Shown here: piece by piece, positions 14,759 to 17,931 of the stretch
Layout of the letters: every line of letters starts with the position of its first letter
How positions within the stretch are numbered: position 1 is the stretch's first letter
Assembly (NCBI GenBank): GCA_027066695.1
Contig: JAMONE010000029.1
Span: 1-17,931, forward strand
DNA length: 17,931 nucleotides
Direction: 5' to 3'
Source of the DNA: Micavibrio sp.
GTDB lineage: Bacteria; Pseudomonadota; Alphaproteobacteria; Micavibrionales; Micavibrionaceae
Position numbers and translations under genes: made by a program
The notes under the pieces: generated by a model
The model's input: the letters and a program-made list of their open reading frames with translations, nothing else
Databases searched by the model: none
Told to the model about the DNA's origin: nothing

Positions 14759-14980
14759 CTAACTTTTTTCTTTTTTCATGACAACAAGAAAGGCCTCGCG
14801 GTTGAAGAATAACAGCATGCGGCGAATTTCGCGCTCCATAGTGATAACTTCCCAGCCGTCCTCTCCATTTTTGTTAAGAAATTCCGTGAATTTTATAGGA
14901 TCAACCTTCGAGCTTCCCAAAAATAGAGATCCAAGCATACCTTCGCGGTAAATTGCTACTTTATATTTGTATTTAGTCAT
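14759..14980 (-). CDS. DUF4177-like small protein
   Basis: This is a 73-residue cytoplasmic protein with the pattern of DUF4177. An opening strand (YKYKVAIYREG) is followed by a helix leading to LNKNGEDGWEVITM, the counterpart of the family's LN..G.EGWE segment. A last strand (EAFLVVMKKEK) matches the usual closing strand. The family has no established function. Its start overlaps the 3' end of the TerD-like gene by 8 bases, so the two are translationally coupled. The assignment is from pattern recognition, not a search. Confidence 0.7.
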   Translation of the reverse strand: MTKYKYKVAIYREGMLGSLFLGSSKVDPIKFTEFLNKNGEDGWEVITMEREIRRMLLFFNREAFLVVMKKEKS

Positions 14981-15689
14981 TTATATACCTTTTTAAGTAT
15001 TTATCCCAACTACCTTCTTTTTCTAAATCTATAAACTCACTGATATTTTCTAAATACCATTCGTTGTTCTTTAGAAATATATGACAAAATATGTAAGTAA
15101 AATTATCACTATCAGGAAGTTTATTTATATTCACTTCAAGCAAATTTTCTCTGCTGTAGGAATCTATTAGGCGGGCGCATGGGGTATCAATTTCATTAAT
15201 TTTATGTGCGCAATCACTTTCCACAACTAAAAAGAAATGATTATATGTATTTTTTGCATCTTTCAGTTCGATATGTATTTCTTCATCGTAAAGACCCTCT
15301 CCATCCATATTATCGCCATTATGATATACCATTTCAGAGGCATCAATTGCGTTATATGCAGATGGATCAACAATGGATTTAAAGTTTTTGTCTTTGTCAT
15401 ATGCATAGCAACATAAATCCAAATCATAATTTTGGTCATCAGCTTCTCTGTCTGCTTCATCATCTTTTTGTGTTAAAAGGGCAGGTTTTTTTATAAAGTG
15501 TTTTAATGTTTTAGGGTTTTTTATCACTATTTTTATTGAGTCAATAATTTGCTCAATCTGATATTGTGGATCAATTTTTTGATTGGCATTTGGATTCCAA
15601 GACAGGCTAGCTAAAATCCTATGTGCAGCCTTTTTTGTTACATTAAGTTTTACAATATCTTTAGGTTTTGGTCCGTTGATAAGTCCCAT
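14973..15689 (-). CDS. Divergent TerD-domain (tellurium/stress resistance) protein
   Basis: The 238 residues carry the TerD layout: an N-terminal strand region (KLNVTKKAAHRILASLSWNP, 14-33), a DLDL strand (YDLDLCCYAYDKD, 88-100), the calcium-binding loop HNGDNMDGEGLYDEEI (123-138) and later strands. The last of these (FTYIFCHIFLKNNEWYL) resembles the family's LIFGELYRHNGEWKF. Known TerD proteins bind calcium and act in envelope stress or tellurite resistance, but the biochemical role is unclear. About 45 charged, helical residues (about 36-82) separate the first strand from DLDL, where typical TerD has a short loop. GGAGAG spanning the gatB stop serves as ribosome site, and the start is 3 bases after gatB. 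No other ter genes are present. The family call is fairly firm; function is inferred. Confidence 0.75.
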   Translation of the reverse strand: MGLINGPKPKDIVKLNVTKKAAHRILASLSWNPNANQKIDPQYQIEQIIDSIKIVIKNPKTLKHFIKKPALLTQKDDEADREADDQNYDLDLCCYAYDKDKNFKSIVDPSAYNAIDASEMVYHNGDNMDGEGLYDEEIHIELKDAKNTYNHFFLVVESDCAHKINEIDTPCARLIDSYSRENLLEVNINKLPDSDNFTYIFCHIFLKNNEWYLENISEFIDLEKEGSWDKYLKRYIND

Positions 15690-15692
15690 ATT

Positions 15693-17147
15693 TTACTCTC
15701 CTAGTTTCTCTTTCAATAATTTATTCACGGCAGCAGGATTGGCTTTGCCTTGTGATTTTTTCATTACTTGCCCGACGAAAAAGCCGAATAGCTTGTCCTT
15801 ACCGCCTTTATATTTTGCGACATTATCGGGGTTATCGGCGATTACTTCGTCAATGATAGCTTCTATTGCGCCTGTGTCGGTGACTTGTTTAAGTCCTTTT
15901 TCCTCAACGATTATAGCCGCATCTTTGCCGCCGACAAACATTTCGGCGAAAACATCTTTGGCGATTTTGCCCGATATTGTTTCATCGGATATAAGCGCGA
16001 TTAGCCCGCCTAATTGCTCGGCGGAAATAGGGCTATCATCCAGTGTTTTCTCGTTTTTCTTTAATATGCCGAGTAGCTCATTGATAACCCAGTTCGCGGC
16101 GAGCTTGGGATCACGTCCCTTGGCAACGGCTTCGTAGTAATCAGCGCGGGCGCGCTCGGCGATTAAAACGCTGGAATCATAGGCACTTAAACCAAATTCA
16201 TCCGTGAAGCGGTGTTTCTTTTGATCGGGCAGCTCGGGCAGAGTTGCCTTAATCTCATCAACCCAGCTTTGCTCAAACGTCAAAGGAAGCAGGTCAGGAT
16301 CAGGGAAATAGCGATAATCGTGAGCATCTTCTTTGGAGCGCATAGAACGCGTTTCAAGCTTCACAGGATCCCAGAGCCTTGTTTCTTGCACAACCTCACC
16401 GCCATTTTCCAGTATTTCAACTTGGCGAATGGCTTCATAATCAATGGCTTGGCCGACGGCTTTTAGTGAGTTCACATTTTTAATTTCCGCGCGTGTGCCA
16501 AGCTCGGCACCTACACGGCGCATGGATATATTTACATCTGCGCGCATAGAGCCTTCGTCCATATTGCCGTCACATGTTTCTAAATAACGCACAATCATAC
16601 GGATTTTCGAGAGATAGGCTATGGCTTCTTCGGGACTTCTGATATCGGGTTCGGACACGATTTCCATCAATGCGCAGCCAGAGCGATTCAAATCGACATA
16701 AGTTTTGTTAGGATGCTGATCATGCACCGATTTACCAGCGTCTTGCTCTAAATGTAGGCGGGTAATTCCGATTATTTTTACACTGCCATCGGGCAGGTCA
16801 ATTTCAACTTCTCCTTCGCCAACAATAGGATCTTCAAACTGTGATATTTGATACCCTTGAGGCAAATCAGGATAGAAATAATTCTTACGCGCAAAAACTG
16901 AATAATTGTTAATTTTGGAATTAATCCCAAGCCCTGTTTTGATGGCTTGCTCAACACATTTCTGATTTAGAACAGGCAGCATCCCTGGCATAGCCGCATC
17001 AACCAGCGATACTTGAGAGTTTGGAGCTGCGCCGAATTTAGTCGCTGCGCCTGAAAATAGCTTGGACTCAGCAGTTATTTGCGCATGTATTTCCATGCCA
17101 ATAACTATTTCCCAATCGCCAGTTTCACCTTTTATTAATTTAGCCAT
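15693..17147 (-). CDS. gatB: Aspartyl/glutamyl-tRNA(Asn/Gln) amidotransferase subunit B
   Basis: GatB is the tRNA-binding and kinase subunit of GatCAB. The complex converts misacylated Glu-tRNA(Gln) and Asp-tRNA(Asn) to the cognate Gln and Asn forms, using ammonia made by GatA. The 484 residues are of usual length. Signatures include WEIVIGMEIHAQI (12-24) and the family hallmark around ARKNYFYPDLPQGYQISQFE. They continue with DLNRSGCALMEIVSEPDIRS, the region YRYFPDPDLLPL, and the C-terminal tail domain (YqeY-like) ending in PAAVNKLLKEKLGE. AAGGAT stands 8 bases before the ATG. Its presence implies at least one indirect aminoacylation route. A gene for an exported protein separates it from the probable gatA, which is unusual in an operon that normally runs gatC-gatA-gatB. 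Confidence 0.97.
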   Translation of the reverse strand: MAKLIKGETGDWEIVIGMEIHAQITAESKLFSGAATKFGAAPNSQVSLVDAAMPGMLPVLNQKCVEQAIKTGLGINSKINNYSVFARKNYFYPDLPQGYQISQFEDPIVGEGEVEIDLPDGSVKIIGITRLHLEQDAGKSVHDQHPNKTYVDLNRSGCALMEIVSEPDIRSPEEAIAYLSKIRMIVRYLETCDGNMDEGSMRADVNISMRRVGAELGTRAEIKNVNSLKAVGQAIDYEAIRQVEILENGGEVVQETRLWDPVKLETRSMRSKEDAHDYRYFPDPDLLPLTFEQSWVDEIKATLPELPDQKKHRFTDEFGLSAYDSSVLIAERARADYYEAVAKGRDPKLAANWVINELLGILKKNEKTLDDSPISAEQLGGLIALISDETISGKIAKDVFAEMFVGGKDAAIIVEEKGLKQVTDTGAIEAIIDEVIADNPDNVAKYKGGKDKLFGFFVGQVMKKSQGKANPAAVNKLLKEKLGE

Positions 17148-17179
17148 AATTAAATAATCCTTAGTTATTATTCTTAATT

Positions 17180-17842
17180 TTATCTTTTGTTATCTCTTGC
17201 ATATTCGAAGTCATAGCGACACTGATTTATTATCACATCACGTTGAGATGAATAATCCTTCTCAGAGAAGTAATGTTCAAGCGGAGTTAGTGTCATTGGG
17301 TCAAAGTGAGTTGCCCTCATGATTATGTATGCGGCATTATCATTGATATAATCCTTGAAACGATTACTTACGCATCTGCAAACGGCTGCTTTGCCTCTGA
17401 CAATATCTTCTAATCGGCTGGAGGTCATGCAGTCAGTTCTGACTTTCTTTTCAATCACATATTCCATGCAAGGCGCATAGTCATATGCAAGCATTCTGCT
17501 GCGAGCTTCTCTGCCGCGGCTGGTTTTTTTGTTAAGCTCCATAAATTCGGTAACTGTGAGTGTTTCCGACATTTTAGCAGAGGTGCAGCCGCATAATATT
17601 TCTTTTTCATCTTCTCCAAAGATATAGCTTTTTTCTTCCATACATGTTTTGAAATAGTGGTTAGCCATAATAGCCGAGGTTAAAGGCTTGCCGTCATTAC
17701 CGTAATCCATTCTAGGGTTAAGGATGTCGCCTAGCGATTTTACCTCTTCATCAGTGCTTTGAGCTGTCGAAGGGGTTGCTACAAAACATGTTGCTATAAA
17801 AATGGTTGATATAGCGATGTGAAAAAATCTATTGAAGGGCAT
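17180..17842 (-). CDS. Exported eight-cysteine protein with a duplicated Cys motif
   Basis: I recognise no family. The 220 residues begin with a signal peptide (ISTIFIATCFVATPSTAQ, cleavage near residue 28). The mature part holds eight cysteines at 67, 84, 86, 125, 138, 155, 157 and 208. They form two units of the same plan, C-x16-C-x-C followed by a further C after 38 and 50 residues, so the protein looks like an internal duplication of a disulfide-stabilised helical domain. An even cysteine number and export fit periplasmic disulfides; metal binding through the CxC pairs is an alternative. It lies between probable gatA (6 bases upstream) and gatB (32 bases downstream) on the same strand, so it is probably co-transcribed, though no functional link to tRNA amidation is evident. 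Confidence 0.78.
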   Translation of the reverse strand: MPFNRFFHIAISTIFIATCFVATPSTAQSTDEEVKSLGDILNPRMDYGNDGKPLTSAIMANHYFKTCMEEKSYIFGEDEKEILCGCTSAKMSETLTVTEFMELNKKTSRGREARSRMLAYDYAPCMEYVIEKKVRTDCMTSSRLEDIVRGKAAVCRCVSNRFKDYINDNAAYIIMRATHFDPMTLTPLEHYFSEKDYSSQRDVIINQCRYDFEYARDNKR

Positions 17843-17848
17843 GATAGC

Positions 17849-17931
17849 TTAATCCTTTTTTATGATTTTAGGTGTGTTTTTGAATTGCGCTGAATCCTCT
17901 ATAACGCCAGAGACTCTCAGCACTGTTTCTT
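17849..17931 (-). CDS. gatA: 3' end of probable gatA (partial)
   Basis: Twenty-six codons and a TAA stop are visible in one minus-strand frame entering from the right edge; they read ETVLRVSGVIEDSAQF and then a Lys-rich end. The piece resembles the extreme C-terminus of alphaproteobacterial GatA proteins, which often ends with a VLRVAGVLE..AGF segment. The position just upstream of gatB also fits. The other two frames contain stops. The stretch is too short to be certain. Confidence 0.5.
   Translation of the reverse strand, partial: ETVLRVSGVIEDSAQFKNTPKIIKKD

Noticed and set aside
14533..15689. Anti-phage or toxin-antitoxin system in the TerD/DUF4177/membrane gene set
   Set aside because: No nuclease, kinase, TIR, reverse transcriptase or toxin motif is visible; coupling to gatB suggests ordinary operon membership, so a defence role is not claimed.
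15583..16137. 184-codon plus-strand reading frame opposite gatB and the TerD-like gene
   Set aside because: It spans the antisense of two well-supported genes, and its Ser/Pro/Leu-rich sequence is typical of a shadow frame.

Overview
The window looks like a piece of a low-GC alphaproteobacterial chromosome. The gene neighbourhoods (a grpE/dnaK/dnaJ block divergent from rph-rdgB-hemW), the alphaproteobacterial SUV3-like helicase C-terminal region at 9.9-11.0 kb and a gatA...gatB operon all point to Alphaproteobacteria. Several exported proteins of unknown family would fit a poorly sampled order such as Micavibrionales or a relative, but that placement is a guess from memory and not shown by the sequence. 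The sequence is mostly dense housekeeping DNA with one scar of broken insertion sequences.

Left block (1-5.2 kb, minus strand): an unrecognised exported protein, then grpE, dnaK, a small J-domain-only gene and dnaJ, whose 3' end is cut by the window edge. Together these encode the DnaK chaperone cycle: DnaK, its nucleotide exchange factor GrpE, and two J proteins. No hrcA gene or CIRCE operator was seen; the place next to grpE and opposite rph, where many alphaproteobacteria keep hrcA, holds the exported protein.

Middle block (5.35-8.2 kb, plus strand): rph (RNase PH), a degenerate palindromic intergenic repeat, rdgB (XTP/dITP pyrophosphatase), a small membrane-anchored Ala-rich protein with its own promoter, and hemW (radical-SAM heme chaperone). 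This run ends 3 bp from a convergent gene for a 517-aa exported protein of unknown function.

9.9-13.7 kb: a plus-strand pair consists of a free-standing C-terminal half of a SUV3-like RNA helicase, without helicase motifs, and a multi-pass membrane protein. A convergent minus-strand pair consists of an acidic exported protein and a polyprenyl diphosphate synthase (ispB-like, quinone side chain). A GNAT acetyltransferase follows on the plus strand.

13.68-14.54 kb: a mosaic of two dead transposase fragments, IS256 family on minus and IS4 family on plus, joined head to head and carrying internal deletions, a frameshift and an 11-bp tandem duplication.

Right block (14.5-17.9 kb, minus strand): the last codons of probable gatA, an exported eight-cysteine protein with a duplicated cysteine motif, gatB (Asp/Glu-tRNA amidotransferase subunit B), a divergent TerD-like protein whose start is 3 bp from gatB, a DUF4177-like small protein and a two-helix membrane protein. 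The tight spacing suggests one operon. No tRNA, rRNA, CRISPR array or prophage was seen. The most interesting items are the orphan helicase half, the loss of hrcA from its usual place, the TerD-like gene coupled to gatB, and the duplicated-cysteine exported protein between gatA and gatB.
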